64,000 nt of DNA from Hyphomicrobium sp. (GCA_030148425.1 JASBTM010000017.1:434001-498000), one strand, 5' to 3'; shown: positions 24,534 to 33,862, counted from the first letter of the stretch. Notes: generated from the letters alone by a model not told the origin. Program-made: numbers and translations.

Positions 24534-26084
24534 CTACTCGCGCGTCAGACCCTTGGCGGAAAGCTCTTCGAGGTATTGCCCCCAGCGCTGATCTTTCTCG
24601 CGGCCGATGAGGTGGAGATAACCCCACGTGTAAAGGCCGGTGTTGTGGCCGTCGTCGAAGGCTATGCGCGTCGCGTAATTGCCGACGGCGTTCATGCCGG
24701 TGATCTTGACGTGCTTCTTTCGCGGCACGGTGATGCGCTGCGAGGGCGAGTGGCCCTGCACTTCCGCCGAAGGACTGACGACGCGAAGGAACTCGGCCGG
24801 AAGCTCGAACGTGCGGCCATCGGGGAATGCCGCTTTTAACACCGTTCCCTCGCTAACGATTTCGAGAACCGGCGGCGGCGTCAGCGTGCCCTTCGCGCGT
24901 TCAACCTCAGCCCACGTGCGCGCGGCGATATCGCGGAAAATACCCGCGTACTGACTTTCAGGCGCGGCGACCGTAACCGGCTTGCCGCTGTCGGAGGTTT
25001 CGCGAATGTCCATGTGCAACGGCACTTCGCCGAGGAACGGCACGCCGAGCTTCGTCGCTTCGTCGTGCGCGCCGCCATGGCCGAACACATCGGAGCGCTC
25101 GCCGCATTTCGGGCAGAGGAAGTAGCTCATATTCTCGACGATACCGAGGATCGGCACCTCGACGCGCTTGAACATGGCGATGCCTTTGCGCGCGTCGATC
25201 AACGCCAAGTCTTGCGGCGTCGAAACGACGACCGCGCCCGACAGCGGCACGTTCTGCGAGATCGTCAGCTGCACGTCGCCGGTTCCGGGCGGCATATCGA
25301 TGATGAGTACGTCGAGATCGCCGGTGGTTCCGGCCCAGTCGGTTTCGCGCAGCATCTGGTTCAATGCCGAGACAACCATCGGACCGCGCCAGACGACGGG
25401 CGTCCCTTCGTCGACGAGAAAGCCCATCGACATGACCTTCAGGCCCCAGCCTTCGAGCGGGGTGATGGTCTTGCCGTTCGTCACCTGTGGCTTACCGGTG
25501 ATGCCAAGCAGGCGCGGCTGCGAGGGGCCGTAAATATCGGCATCGACGATGCCGATTTTCAAACCGAGAGCCTGAAGGCCCAGCGCGAGATTGACCGCAA
25601 CCGTCGATTTGCCGACGCCGCCTTTGCCTGACGCGACGGCGACGACATGCTTCACGCCGGGAATGCCCTGTGCTTTCGCAGCGACCTGCCCGCCGGCCGC
25701 GGCTTGGCGAGGGGCTGCGCCGTCGCCCGTCGCGCCCTTCGCGCGGGCTGCCTGGACGCGCGGATGCTCTGGCCGAGGACCGGATACGGCTTTCACAGGC
25801 CCTCCGGCGGCGCGCGTCTCGCGCGGTTGACCCGATGGCGCTTCAGCGGTCAGCACGGCGGTGACACCGGTGACACCACCGATTTCGGCGACGACCTTTT
25901 CGGCGGCGAGGCGGAGCTGCTCGAGCTCTTCGGCACGGCTCGCGGGGATCGTGATCGAGAAATACGGATGGTCGTCCTTGATGAAGATCTCGGATACGAG
26001 ACCGAGGTCGACGATGTTGCTTTCAAGGTCTGGGCCTTTAACCCGACGCAGGGCCTGGAGCACCTGTGTCCTATCGACTGGCAT
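24534..26084 (-). CDS. mrp: Mrp/NBP35-family Fe-S cluster carrier ATPase with C-terminal DUF971
   Basis: Predicted 516 residues in three parts: an N-terminal MIP18/DUF59 domain (about 1-80), an Ala/Gly/Pro-rich linker, the P-loop ATPase (SGKGGVGKST at 152-161, DADIYGPSQP, IDMPPGTGD, and the cluster-binding CPKC at 324-327), and a C-terminal DUF971 domain (about 409-508: FPDGRTFELPAEFLRVVSPS, HNTGLYTWGYLHLIG). Mrp proteins assemble or carry 4Fe-4S clusters. The DUF59-ATPase-DUF971 order equals that of the plant plastid protein HCF101, whereas the usual bacterial Mrp ends after the ATPase. The long Lys-poor linker is also odd. Fe-S supply would serve the molybdenum enzymes and MoaA encoded nearby. 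Confidence 0.92.
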   Translation of the reverse strand: MPVDRTQVLQALRRVKGPDLESNIVDLGLVSEIFIKDDHPYFSITIPASRAEELEQLRLAAEKVVAEIGGVTGVTAVLTAEAPSGQPRETRAAGGPVKAVSGPRPEHPRVQAARAKGATGDGAAPRQAAAGGQVAAKAQGIPGVKHVVAVASGKGGVGKSTVAVNLALGLQALGLKIGIVDADIYGPSQPRLLGITGKPQVTNGKTITPLEGWGLKVMSMGFLVDEGTPVVWRGPMVVSALNQMLRETDWAGTTGDLDVLIIDMPPGTGDVQLTISQNVPLSGAVVVSTPQDLALIDARKGIAMFKRVEVPILGIVENMSYFLCPKCGERSDVFGHGGAHDEATKLGVPFLGEVPLHMDIRETSDSGKPVTVAAPESQYAGIFRDIAARTWAEVERAKGTLTPPPVLEIVSEGTVLKAAFPDGRTFELPAEFLRVVSPSAEVQGHSPSQRITVPRKKHVKITGMNAVGNYATRIAFDDGHNTGLYTWGYLHLIGREKDQRWGQYLEELSAKGLTRE

Positions 26085-26238
26085 TGAGCGTCTCCCAGAG
26101 GCGCCGAGCGGCGGCGCGTTTTATCTGCGCGATATAGGTCGGGCGAGGCCCCGTGGGAAGCGCCTAGAAAGCGATAGGCACATTCCAGTGGAATTCTGGC
26201 GCCTTGCAGTGTTCAGCGAGGCGGCCTAATCGTGGATC

Positions 26239-26871
26239 ATGCCGTCTACCGATCACATCCTCGGCGTTATTCTGGCGGGCGGGCGCTCGCAGCGCTTCGG
26301 CGGTGGCGATAAGACCCTGGCAGAGATCGACGGTCGGCCCATTCTTTCGCGCGTTATCGCCCGCTTCCGACCGCAAGTCGGCCGGCTGATATTGAGCGTC
26401 AACGGCGATGCGCAGCGCTTCGCGGGCTTCGACATCGAGACGATCACGGATGGCGAAAGCCCCGAATCTGGACCGCTCAGCGGAATTCTGGCCGCGATGG
26501 ACTGGGCGCGCGAACACGACCCGGGCACGCGCCTCATCGCAACCGTTTCTGGAGACGTGCCGTTCCTGCCGCCCGATCTCGTCCAGCGTCTTGATGCGAC
26601 GCGAAAAGAGGGCGTCGCGATCGCAGAGTCCGCCGGACGGCGTCATCCGACGATTGCCATCTGGCCGACAACTGTTCGGCAATCCATTGCCGATGCCCTC
26701 GCACGCGGGGCGCGCGGGGTCGACCGGCTGGCTACCGACCTTGAGGCGGTTGCGGTCTCGTTTCCAATGGGCGACAGTAGTGGGATGGAGATCGATCCGT
26801 TCTTCAACGTCAATACGCGCGATGATCTCGAAACCGCCCGTTTCCTCGCCGATAAGTCGACAGAAGGATAA
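26239..26871 (+). CDS. mobA: Molybdenum cofactor guanylyltransferase
   Basis: Predicted 210 residues. The nucleotidyltransferase signature is LGVILAGGRSQRFGGGDKTL near the N-terminus, followed by DGESPESGPLSGILAAMDWA and VSGDVPFLPPDLVQRL, where the Asp binds Mg-GTP. The C-terminus has FFNVNTRDDLETA. MobA adds GMP to molybdopterin to give the guanine dinucleotide cofactor. mobB follows 5 bases later, then moaA, forming a small Mo-cofactor group. Confidence 0.92.
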   Translation: MPSTDHILGVILAGGRSQRFGGGDKTLAEIDGRPILSRVIARFRPQVGRLILSVNGDAQRFAGFDIETITDGESPESGPLSGILAAMDWAREHDPGTRLIATVSGDVPFLPPDLVQRLDATRKEGVAIAESAGRRHPTIAIWPTTVRQSIADALARGARGVDRLATDLEAVAVSFPMGDSSGMEIDPFFNVNTRDDLETARFLADKSTEG

Positions 26872-26876
26872 TCCTC

Positions 26877-27437
26877 GTGGGCAAAGTCTATCCCTCTCCC
26901 GGATCACTGCCGTTGTTCGGCATCGCAGGCTGGTCGAATTCGGGCAAGACGACGCTGATCGAAAAGCTGGCGATGCATTTCTCTGGCGAAGGGCTGCGCG
27001 TCGCAACGATCAAGCACACACATCACAAGTTCGATATCGATGCGCCGGGAAGCGATACAGCCCGGCATCGCGCGGCGGGTGCGGCCGAGACCGCCATCGT
27101 CTCGGGATCGCGGCTCGCGGTCATCGAAGAAATTGATTCAGCGGGCGAGCCTTCGCTTGAGGCCGTCGCCAGCCGGTTGCGTCCGGCGGACATCGTCCTG
27201 GTCGAAGGCTACAAGTCGGCGAACATCCCGAAAATCGAGGTTCGCCGCGCGGCGGCAGCTCCTGAAAAGCTGCTCTCTTCGTCCGATCCCCTCGTGCTCG
27301 CCATAGCGGCGGACTACGAGGTCGACGCGCACGGCAAACCGGTGTTCGATCTTAACGATGTTGACGGTATCGCGGGGGTGATCGTGCGGACGCTCGGCCC
27401 GTTTACCCGCGTCTGGCAGCGGGCTAGTGGCCGCTGA
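26877..27437 (+). CDS. mobB: Molybdopterin-guanine dinucleotide biosynthesis protein MobB
   Basis: Predicted 186 residues, GTG start with AAGGA upstream, 5 bases after mobA. The P-loop is GWSNSGKTTLIEKL, followed by RVATIKHTHHKFDIDAPGSD, SRLAVIEE and VLVEGYKSANIPKIEV, all typical of MobB, a GTP-binding helper of MobA. The last 14 bases overlap a small convergent gene on the minus strand. Confidence 0.92.
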   Translation: MGKVYPSPGSLPLFGIAGWSNSGKTTLIEKLAMHFSGEGLRVATIKHTHHKFDIDAPGSDTARHRAAGAAETAIVSGSRLAVIEEIDSAGEPSLEAVASRLRPADIVLVEGYKSANIPKIEVRRAAAAPEKLLSSSDPLVLAIAADYEVDAHGKPVFDLNDVDGIAGVIVRTLGPFTRVWQRASGR

Positions 27438-27546
27438 AGTGCGAAAACACTTCCAGTAGCCTATCGCCCAAAACCGTCAGTGCGACCGCCCACACAATCG
27501 ACGCCACAACGAACCCGAGAACAAAGCTACCCGCCGGACTTTTCAT
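27424..27546 (-). CDS. Small single-pass membrane protein (40 aa)
   Basis: Forty residues with one membrane helix, FVLGFVVASIVWAVALTVLG, a Lys at the N-terminal side (MKSPAGS) and a short C-terminal tail ending HFSGH. A very strong ribosome-binding site (GAGGGAGGG) lies just before ATG 27546 on the minus strand, which is the main support for expression. The gene overlaps the 3' end of mobB by 14 bases and is divergent from moaA. I do not recognise the family. Confidence 0.6.
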   Translation of the reverse strand: MKSPAGSFVLGFVVASIVWAVALTVLGDRLLEVFSHFSGH

Positions 27547-27670
27547 CGATTTCCCTCCCTCAGCCGTCTTTTTTCTATAATGCAGGAAAATGTGACGCGA
27601 GGACTTTGCTTGTCCTTGACGGGCGAAGGCACGATATACGATTTCAGTACCCTTCCGGGAGAAGGCTTTC

Positions 27671-28696
27671 ATGCAGGGCACGTCCGCCCCCATTGCCGAA
27701 ACGCCCCTCGTCGACCCGTTCGGCCGCGCGATCGAGTATCTGCGCGTTTCGGTGACGGATCGTTGCGATTTCCGCTGCGTCTATTGCATGACCGAGCATA
27801 TGACCTTCCTGCCGAAGAAGGACCTGCTGTCGCTCGAAGAGCTGGACAGGCTATGTGGGGCCTTCATTCGCCGCGGCGTCAGGAAATTGCGCATCACGGG
27901 CGGTGAGCCTTTGGTGCGGCGCAACATCCTTTGGCTGTTCCGGGCACTCGGGCGACATCTCGAAACCGGCGCCCTCGAAGAGCTGACCTTGACGACGAAC
28001 GCGAGCCAGCTTGAGAAGTACGCGGTCGATCTTCATGCGGCAGGCGTTCGCCGGATCAACGTCTCGATCGATACGCTCGACCCGGTGAAGTTCAAGGCGG
28101 TGACGCGGTGGGGCGATCTCGCAACCGTGCTGCGAGGCGTGGACGCTGCGGAAGCGGCCGGCATCAAAGTCAAGTTCAACGCCGTTGCGCTCAAAGGCAT
28201 CAACGAAGACGAGATCGAAAGCATGATCCGCTTCGCGCATAGCCGCGGCGCCGATCTGACGCTGATCGAAACGATGCCTCTCGGAGACATCGGCGATGAC
28301 CGCACGCATCAATATCTTCCGCTGTCGATCGTCCGTGCGCGGCTGATGGATAGCTTGACGCTGGAGGACAGCCCATATCGGACGGGCGGTCCGGCGCGGT
28401 ACGTGACAGTCAAAGAGACGGGCGGCCGCCTCGGCTTCATCACGCCGCTCACCCATAACTTCTGTGAGAGCTGCAATCGGGTCCGCGTGACGTGCACGGG
28501 CCGGCTTTATATGTGCCTCGGCCAGGACGACGATGCCGATCTCCGGGAGCCGCTGCGTGCTTCCACCGACGATACGATGCTCGATGCCGCCATCGAGGAA
28601 GCGATCTCGCGCAAGCCCAAGGGCCACGATTTCGTTATCGACCGGCGTACGAAGAAGCCAGCCGTCAGCCGCCACATGAGCGTTACGGGCGGCTGA
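27671..28696 (+). CDS. moaA: GTP 3',8-cyclase MoaA
   Basis: Predicted 341 residues. The radical-SAM cluster site is the CxxxCxxC of [13 protein letters not shown] near residues 30-40, followed by [15 protein letters not shown]. The C-terminal second cluster site is [20 protein letters not shown]. MoaA starts Mo-cofactor synthesis by converting GTP to 3',8-cyclo-7,8-dihydro-GTP. The usual C-terminal GG dipeptide that takes part in catalysis is present (VTGG end). A TATAAT at 27576-27581 may be part of its promoter. It is convergent with the receiver gene. Confidence 0.95.
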   Translation: MQGTSAPIAETPLVDPFGRAIEYLRVSVTDRCDFRCVYCMTEHMTFLPKKDLLSLEELDRLCGAFIRRGVRKLRITGGEPLVRRNILWLFRALGRHLETGALEELTLTTNASQLEKYAVDLHAAGVRRINVSIDTLDPVKFKAVTRWGDLATVLRGVDAAEAAGIKVKFNAVALKGINEDEIESMIRFAHSRGADLTLIETMPLGDIGDDRTHQYLPLSIVRARLMDSLTLEDSPYRTGGPARYVTVKETGGRLGFITPLTHNFCESCNRVRVTCTGRLYMCLGQDDDADLREPLRASTDDTMLDAAIEEAISRKPKGHDFVIDRRTKKPAVSRHMSVTGG

Positions 28697-28723
28697 GACC
28701 GACAAGAGAAGATCGCAAGATTC

Positions 28724-29086
28724 TTAAGCCAGCGCGCTACGGACGAGCTGACGGATTTGATCGAGCGTGAACGGCTTCGAAATCGAGAAAAGCTGACGGG
28801 CTCGCAGCCGGGCCGCGCGCTCGAGCTGATCTGAAAAACCTGACATGAGAACGACTGCGAGACCGGGCTTCAGGGCCAGGGCTCTTTCGGCGAGCGTGAT
28901 GCCGTCGAGCTGGGGCATGTCGACATCGGTAATCAGGATATCGATGTCGCCCCCGCCGCCGGTGAGTTCGTCGAGCGCCTCCTGTCCGTCCTGCGTGACG
29001 CGAACGGCGTGACCATCAGAAGACAAGGCCCGCCGGACGAGGTCGCGCACGGCCGCGTCGTCGTCTGCGAGCAGGATCGTCGCCAT
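28724..29086 (-). CDS. Single-domain response regulator (CpdR-like)
   Basis: Predicted 120 residues from ATG 29086 (MATILLADDD); the frame runs upstream into the hpt gene without homology. It is a lone receiver domain: acidic pocket D8-D9-D10, phosphoacceptor Asp54 in LITDVDMPQLDG, Ser/Thr position in VLMSGFS, and Lys104 in SKPF. No output domain is present. Size and alphaproteobacterial context suggest CpdR, which in its unphosphorylated state helps ClpXP degrade CtrA, but sequence alone cannot separate it from other single receivers. It follows hpt by 32 bases on the same strand. Confidence 0.8.
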   Translation of the reverse strand: MATILLADDDAAVRDLVRRALSSDGHAVRVTQDGQEALDELTGGGGDIDILITDVDMPQLDGITLAERALALKPGLAVVLMSGFSDQLERAARLRARQLFSISKPFTLDQIRQLVRSALA

Positions 29087-29118
29087 GAAGCCGCACTCCC
29101 TCGAACCCGATATTCCGT

Positions 29119-29661
29119 CTAGTCGACGATACGGCCCACAAAAGGCAGCTCGCGGTAACGGTGCGCCACGTCCATGCCATAACCGACCACGAAGACGTCC
29201 GGGCATTCAAACGCACAGTAGTCCGGCAGGATGGATACGGCGCGGGTGGCCTTCTTGTCGAGCAGAACGCAAGTTTCGATGCTCTCGGCGCCGCGGGCCG
29301 AGATCAGGTCCTTGGCAAAGGCCAACGTGCGGCCGGAATCGAGAACATCGTCGACCAGAATGACGTGACGGTTCTGCACGTCGAGATCGAGATCGCGCAA
29401 AATCGAAACCTGTCCGGACGACACCCGGCTCTTGCGATAACTGGACAGCGTCAAGAAATCGACTTCGGGGGCAAGGCCCGCGCCGTGGAGCGCTCGGATG
29501 AGGTCAGCGGCAAAAACGAAACTTCCTTTGAGGATCGGCACGACCAGCAGGTTTTTCGGTTCCTTGGCGACGATCTCTGCGGCAAGGACCTTGAGGCGCA
29601 CAGCGATATCCTCGGCGGAGTAGATCGTCTCGATGGTCGGCGTATTGTTCAGATCGCGCAT
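29119..29661 (-). CDS. hpt: Hypoxanthine phosphoribosyltransferase
   Basis: Predicted 180 residues. Motifs: LVVPILKGSFVFAADLIRAL (PPi loop), SSYRKSRVSSG (flexible loop), VILVDDVLDSGRTLAFAK (PRPP-binding DDxxDSG) and DVFVVGYGMDVAHRYRELP at the C-terminus. It salvages hypoxanthine and guanine with PRPP. It heads a two-gene operon with the receiver protein. Confidence 0.94.
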   Translation of the reverse strand: MRDLNNTPTIETIYSAEDIAVRLKVLAAEIVAKEPKNLLVVPILKGSFVFAADLIRALHGAGLAPEVDFLTLSSYRKSRVSSGQVSILRDLDLDVQNRHVILVDDVLDSGRTLAFAKDLISARGAESIETCVLLDKKATRAVSILPDYCAFECPDVFVVGYGMDVAHRYRELPFVGRIVD

Positions 29662-29830
29662 GTTCTCAATATCCTGCAGCTCGTGGCGGTCGAGCCTCCG
29701 TTACCCTGGAGGTTCCTGTGTACACGACCGCGCCACAATCGTAATCGATTGATCATTGTGTCTTCGACGTGTCTATAGATGCGTGAACTCATAAAGAGCC
29801 CAGTATATCCACTACCAAGGCTAAGACCTC

Positions 29831-30487
29831 TTGATTCGCTTGACGAATGTCGGACTGAAATACGACGGGGGGCCGGAGGTGCTGTCGGAGGTGACATTCC
29901 ACCTGCGACCAGGCTCCTTCCACTTCCTGCATGGGGAATCCGGGGCGGGGAAGACATCCCTGCTGCGCCTGATGTTCATGTCTCTGCATCCGACGCGGGG
30001 CGAAATCCGGATGTTCAGCGAAGACGTAACGAAGGTCAATCCGCAGAAGCGCTCCCAGATGCGGCGCCGAATCGGCATCGTCTTTCAGGATTTTCGTCTG
30101 CTCGATCACCTGACCGTCTGGGAAAACGTCGCATTGCCGTTACAGGTCGTCGGCAAGAAGCCGTCCGACTATCGCGAAGACGTGACGGACCTGCTGCAGT
30201 GGGTGGGTCTCGGGGACCGCATGTACGCCAACCCGTCAGTGCTCTCAGGCGGCGAGAAGCAGCGGGCCGCCATCGCGCGCGCTGTCATCGGCAAGCCCGA
30301 AGTCCTGCTCGCGGACGAGCCGACGGGCAACGTCGACCCGCAGATGGCGCGCCGGCTGCTGCGCCTTTTCGTCGAGCTCAACCGGCTTGGCACCTCCGTC
30401 GTGATCGCGACGCACGATCATCAGCTCATGCGGCAGTTCAAGGCGCCGCGCATCGAGGTGCATAAGGGCCATGTCCGGATCATCTAG
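29831..30487 (+). CDS. ftsE: Cell division ATP-binding protein FtsE
   Basis: Predicted 218 residues, TTG start (MIRLTNVGLKYDGGPEVL) with AAGG 10 bases upstream. Walker A GESGAGKTS, Q-loop GIVFQDFRLLDHLTVWENVA, signature LSGGEKQRAAIARA, Walker B VLLADEPTGNVD, and His switch VVIATHDH. With FtsX it forms an ABC-type complex that triggers cell-wall hydrolases at the division site. ftsX overlaps its end by 17 bases. Confidence 0.95.
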   Translation: MIRLTNVGLKYDGGPEVLSEVTFHLRPGSFHFLHGESGAGKTSLLRLMFMSLHPTRGEIRMFSEDVTKVNPQKRSQMRRRIGIVFQDFRLLDHLTVWENVALPLQVVGKKPSDYREDVTDLLQWVGLGDRMYANPSVLSGGEKQRAAIARAVIGKPEVLLADEPTGNVDPQMARRLLRLFVELNRLGTSVVIATHDHQLMRQFKAPRIEVHKGHVRII

Positions 30488-31580
30488 TCACTTTCCGGGG
30501 CGGCCCGACCCCTCCATGCCGCTTCCGGGCTACGATCCTTATGACGAGCCGGTGACGGGCGTTCCTTCCCGCACGGGAGGCTATCCGCCTTACGGCACGC
30601 CCGAGCCGACGCTTACGACGGAAGATCCGCAGCGCGATCTGAGGCCGCCTGCACGGGACCGCGACCGCGGCCGCAAGATGAAGGTGACGGCGCCGGTGGT
30701 TCCGCCCGGCTCGGTCACGGGCCGGTCGTTGACGCTCGTCATCGCGATCATGTGTTTCTTGGCCTGCCTGACCGCGGGCGCGGTCTGGATGATCAAGGAA
30801 TCGTCCGACGCTTGGCTCAGCGATATCGCGAGCGAGGTCACGGTGCAGGTTGTTCCGCAGGATAACGGGGACATCGAAAAGGCCATAACGGACGTCGTGG
30901 CGTTCCTGCAGAAGCAGCCTGGCATTGCCGATGTCCGGCCGTTGAGCCTCGATCAGTCGGCCGAACTGCTGCAGCCGTGGCTCGGCTCGGCGGACGCGCT
31001 CAAATCGCTTCCGGTTCCGCGCTTGATCGCGGTCGAGGTCGACCGCGCCAATCCGCCAGGTCTGTCCCAGATCAGCGACGAACTCGCGAAAACGTTTAAA
31101 GGCGCGTCGCTGGACGATCATCGCCGCTGGCAACAGCAAATCCGCGCCGTCACACGCTCGTTTGCCCTAGGCGGACTTGCGATTCTGGCGCTTGTCGCGG
31201 CTGCCACTACCGCCATCATCGTTTCCGCCACGCGCAGCGCCATGGCGTCCAATCGCGAGATCGTCGAGGTGCTGCACTTCGTCGGCGCGACGGACAAGTT
31301 CATTTCGCGAGAATTCGAAAAGCATTTCCTGCGGCTCGGAATTAAGGCCGGCATCGTCGGCGCAGCGTTCGCCATGCTTGTCTTTATGAGCATGCCCGCC
31401 ATCATGGATCTTCTCGGTGGAGGCGCGGTCAGCGCCGTTGAGATGCAGCGGCTCATCGGCACGGGATCGCTGGACGCCCTTGGCTATGTCATCCTGGGAT
31501 TCGTCGTTGTCACGATCGCCGGTCTTTGCATGGTGACGTCGCGCATGGGCGTCTATCGCATCTTGAATGGCAAACACTAG
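30471..31580 (+). CDS. ftsX: Cell division protein FtsX
   Basis: Predicted 369 residues. A Pro/Arg-rich cytoplasmic N-region of about 80 residues is followed by the first helix (LTLVIAIMCFLACLTAGAVW), a periplasmic domain of about 130 residues (PGIADVRPLSLDQSAELLQP), and three further helices (LALVAAATTAIIVSA-like, AGIVGAAFAMLVFMSM, GYVILGFVVVTIAGLCMV). The topology matches FtsX. It is translationally coupled to ftsE. Confidence 0.93.
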   Translation: MSGSSSHFPGRPDPSMPLPGYDPYDEPVTGVPSRTGGYPPYGTPEPTLTTEDPQRDLRPPARDRDRGRKMKVTAPVVPPGSVTGRSLTLVIAIMCFLACLTAGAVWMIKESSDAWLSDIASEVTVQVVPQDNGDIEKAITDVVAFLQKQPGIADVRPLSLDQSAELLQPWLGSADALKSLPVPRLIAVEVDRANPPGLSQISDELAKTFKGASLDDHRRWQQQIRAVTRSFALGGLAILALVAAATTAIIVSATRSAMASNREIVEVLHFVGATDKFISREFEKHFLRLGIKAGIVGAAFAMLVFMSMPAIMDLLGGGAVSAVEMQRLIGTGSLDALGYVILGFVVVTIAGLCMVTSRMGVYRILNGKH

Positions 31581-31743
31581 CTCCGCAAAACCGCATCGAC
31601 GATCCGCAAGAGGAACATCTCTTGTTGTGATTTGCCTGGCACAGCGTCCGCAACGCGCACTTGGGACACTGCCTACCGGGCTTAAAATCGGCTAAGGTCC
31701 GGCGCGGCGACAAAGCGGGTAATATCGGACGACATCCGGCTTC

Positions 31744-32388
31744 ATGAAAACGGTCTCGAAAGCACTGGTTCTGGCGCTCGCGCTCGGCTCGGCCGCGCTG
31801 GCGTTCGGATTCGTGCTGTTTGCGGTTTCAGTGACCCGCGATGATGCCACGGGCTGGGACAAGGCCGACGGGATCGTTGTTCTGACCGGCGGCGACAATC
31901 GCATCGAGGCAGGCGCCAAGCTGATGAGCGAAGGCCGCGCCAAACGGATGTTAATTTCAGGCGTTAATCGCAAGGTCAGCCGCGAAGAGATGCAACGGCT
32001 CCTCGGCATCGACAAACAGACCTTCAACTGCTGCGTCGATCTCGGTTATGAAGCGCTAGATACCGTCGGCAACGCCGACGAGACGAGAACTTGGGCGAAT
32101 TCGAATGGCTATACGAGGCTGATCATCGTGACGTCGCGCTATCACATGCCGCGCAGCCTGGCTGAACTTGCGCTCGTCATGCCGGGCGTCACGCTTCTGC
32201 CGTACGCGGTGACGCCGCGGCGTTTCCCGGAGACCGCGTGGTGGCTGCATCCGGCGACGACGCGCGTCCTCCTGTCCGAGTACCTGAAATTTCTTCCAGC
32301 GGTCGCCCGCCTCACCGCACAGCGCTTGATCGATTGGCACGACGGCCAGTCCGTCGCGATCATGCCCCCGAAGCGCACCGATGGCTGA
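31744..32388 (+). CDS. YdcF family (DUF218) membrane protein
   Basis: Predicted 214 residues: an N-terminal membrane helix (LVLALALGSAALAFGFVLFA) then a DUF218 domain with DGIVVLTGGDNRIEAGAKLM, KRMLISGVNR, DTVGNADETRTWANSNGYTR and TSRYHMPRSLAEL. Relatives (SanA, ElyC) affect envelope integrity and lipid-carrier metabolism. It lies between ftsEX and plsC and overlaps plsC by 8 bases, an order conserved in Hyphomicrobiales, suggesting a linked role in envelope growth. Confidence 0.88.
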   Translation: MKTVSKALVLALALGSAALAFGFVLFAVSVTRDDATGWDKADGIVVLTGGDNRIEAGAKLMSEGRAKRMLISGVNRKVSREEMQRLLGIDKQTFNCCVDLGYEALDTVGNADETRTWANSNGYTRLIIVTSRYHMPRSLAELALVMPGVTLLPYAVTPRRFPETAWWLHPATTRVLLSEYLKFLPAVARLTAQRLIDWHDGQSVAIMPPKRTDG

Positions 32389-33193
32389 TTCCGCAATGAC
32401 CGCAGCACTGCCTAAACCAAGCCCTCTGATCGTCATCAGATCGCTTATTTATTTCGTCGTCTTCTACGTCGTGACGGCGCTTTACCTCGTGCTCGGCTCA
32501 TGGCTGCTCATCGGACCGCGACCGTGGGCGATGAAGGGGCTCGAGGTGCACGGGCGTACGTGCGTCTGGCTGTTGCGTCTCATTTGCGGCACCAAGCTCG
32601 ACGTGCGCGGCCGCGAAAATCTGCCCAAGTCGGGCTGCCTCGTGATTTCGAAACATCAATCGGCGTGGGACACGTTCGGGCTCATAGCGCTGTTTCGCGA
32701 TCCGGCGATCGTGCTCAAAGACGAGTTGAAGTGGATTCCGTTCTACGGCTGGTTCTGCGTCAAGTTCGAGCACATCCTGGTCAAACGCGAAAAGGCTTCA
32801 GCGGCGCTGAAATCCATGATCCGCGATGCACGGCAGCGGATCAGCATCGGGCGCGAGGTCGTCATCTTCCCGGAGGGGACGCGCACCGTTCCCGGTGCAC
32901 CGCCCGACTACAAGCCGGGTTACGTCGCGCTTTACGAAGCGCTCGGCGTCGCGACGGTGCCGCTTGCACTCAATTCCGGACTTTTCTGGCCGCGCCGCAG
33001 TCTCTGGCGTTATCCCGGAACGATTGTCGTCGAGTTTCTGCCGGCTCTACCGCCAGGTCTGCCGCGCGCAGAGTTTCGCACCCGGATCGAAACGGCGATC
33101 GAAACCGCGAGTACGCGGCTGATCGAAGAAGCTGCGCGCAGCCCGTCGCCGCCTCCCCTCGCCCTGAGGGCCACGCGCACGTCCGCTGGCTGA
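32381..33193 (+). CDS. plsC: Lysophospholipid (1-acyl-glycerol-3-phosphate) acyltransferase
   Basis: Predicted 270 residues. An N-terminal hydrophobic segment (YFVVFYVVTALYLVLGSWLL) is followed by the HxxxxD motif (SKHQSAWDTF), the KRE block (VKREKASAAL) and the substrate motif VVIFPEGTRTVPGAPPDYKP. The enzyme makes phosphatidic acid from lysophosphatidic acid at the inner membrane. The start lies inside the ydcF stop region. The first residues also read as a Ser/Ala-rich leader. A perfect DnaA-box sequence TTATCCACA sits 2 bases after the stop. Confidence 0.9.
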   Translation: MADSAMTAALPKPSPLIVIRSLIYFVVFYVVTALYLVLGSWLLIGPRPWAMKGLEVHGRTCVWLLRLICGTKLDVRGRENLPKSGCLVISKHQSAWDTFGLIALFRDPAIVLKDELKWIPFYGWFCVKFEHILVKREKASAALKSMIRDARQRISIGREVVIFPEGTRTVPGAPPDYKPGYVALYEALGVATVPLALNSGLFWPRRSLWRYPGTIVVEFLPALPPGLPRAEFRTRIETAIETASTRLIEEAARSPSPPPLALRATRTSAG

Positions 33194-33358
33194 GTTATCC
33201 ACATATTCGCCCGAAGGATGATGTCGGGATGCCGCTATCACTTCGAAATCGGCGGCCGACGCGCGCTTTGTTATGCGCTGCACCCTCGGCGATATGGCAG
33301 CATCCGAACTCTGGTCAATTTGCCAACTTTGGTCGTTTAGCAATCACGGAGCCATCCC

Positions 33359-33664
33359 ATGCGTTCTACCGCCCGATTGATGTGGGCCGTTCTCGCCGTC
33401 GGAGGCGTTGCTGCGATGGCAGCCGCACCGGCAGAGGCCAAGAGCTGCTTCAACAAAGCCGCCGAGGGCGTCGCCCTCACCGAAGGGCTCGCGCATTTCC
33501 AGGTCGATGCCGCGCTTCTGCAGGCCACCGACTGGAACATCTATTTCACGTGGGTGTCGGGCAACGGGACGCCGGGCTACACATTCGGCCCTCGTCATTA
33601 CAAGTGCAGCGCTGCGGCGATCGGCTGGTCGTGCCGCGGCGAAGCCAAGCTCTGCAAACTCTGA
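33359..33664 (+). CDS. Small secreted cysteine-containing protein, unknown function
   Basis: Predicted 101 residues. A signal peptide (MRSTARLMWAVLAVGGVAAM, cleavage near AEA-KSC) leaves a mature domain of about 74 residues with four Cys (SCFNK, HYKCSA, SCRGEA, LCKL), likely forming two disulfides in the periplasm, and the aromatic segment DWNIYFTWVSGN. A strong terminator follows. I do not recognise the family. Confidence 0.7.
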   Translation: MRSTARLMWAVLAVGGVAAMAAAPAEAKSCFNKAAEGVALTEGLAHFQVDAALLQATDWNIYFTWVSGNGTPGYTFGPRHYKCSAAAIGWSCRGEAKLCKL

Positions 33665-33700
33665 GACTTGCCCTGCCTTCAGGGTAAGCCCCAAGATCAT

Positions 33701-33731
33701 AAAAGCCCGCCGGACCGGCGGGCTTTTTTAA
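33701..33731 (+). terminator. Rho-independent terminator after the small secreted protein
   Basis: GCCCGCCGG-a-CCGGCGGGC followed by TTTTTTAATTA, with AAAA before it, so it can also act on the opposite strand. Confidence 0.93.
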
Positions 33732-33862
33732 TTATATGAGACATAAAATTCGCACTAATTCTAAGGCGGTAAGCCGCCGTCTACAAATTGCTAACCTGCT
33801 AACCATTACAAAATCGAACAAATGCTTTCTAATGCGTGGGAATTCATTTCGAGGAGTAGCGT

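Noticed and set aside
33195..33203. Perfect DnaA-box sequence TTATCCACA after plsC
   Set aside because: A single copy with no neighbouring boxes, AT-rich unwinding region or replication genes; a 9-mer occurs by chance, so it is not called an origin.
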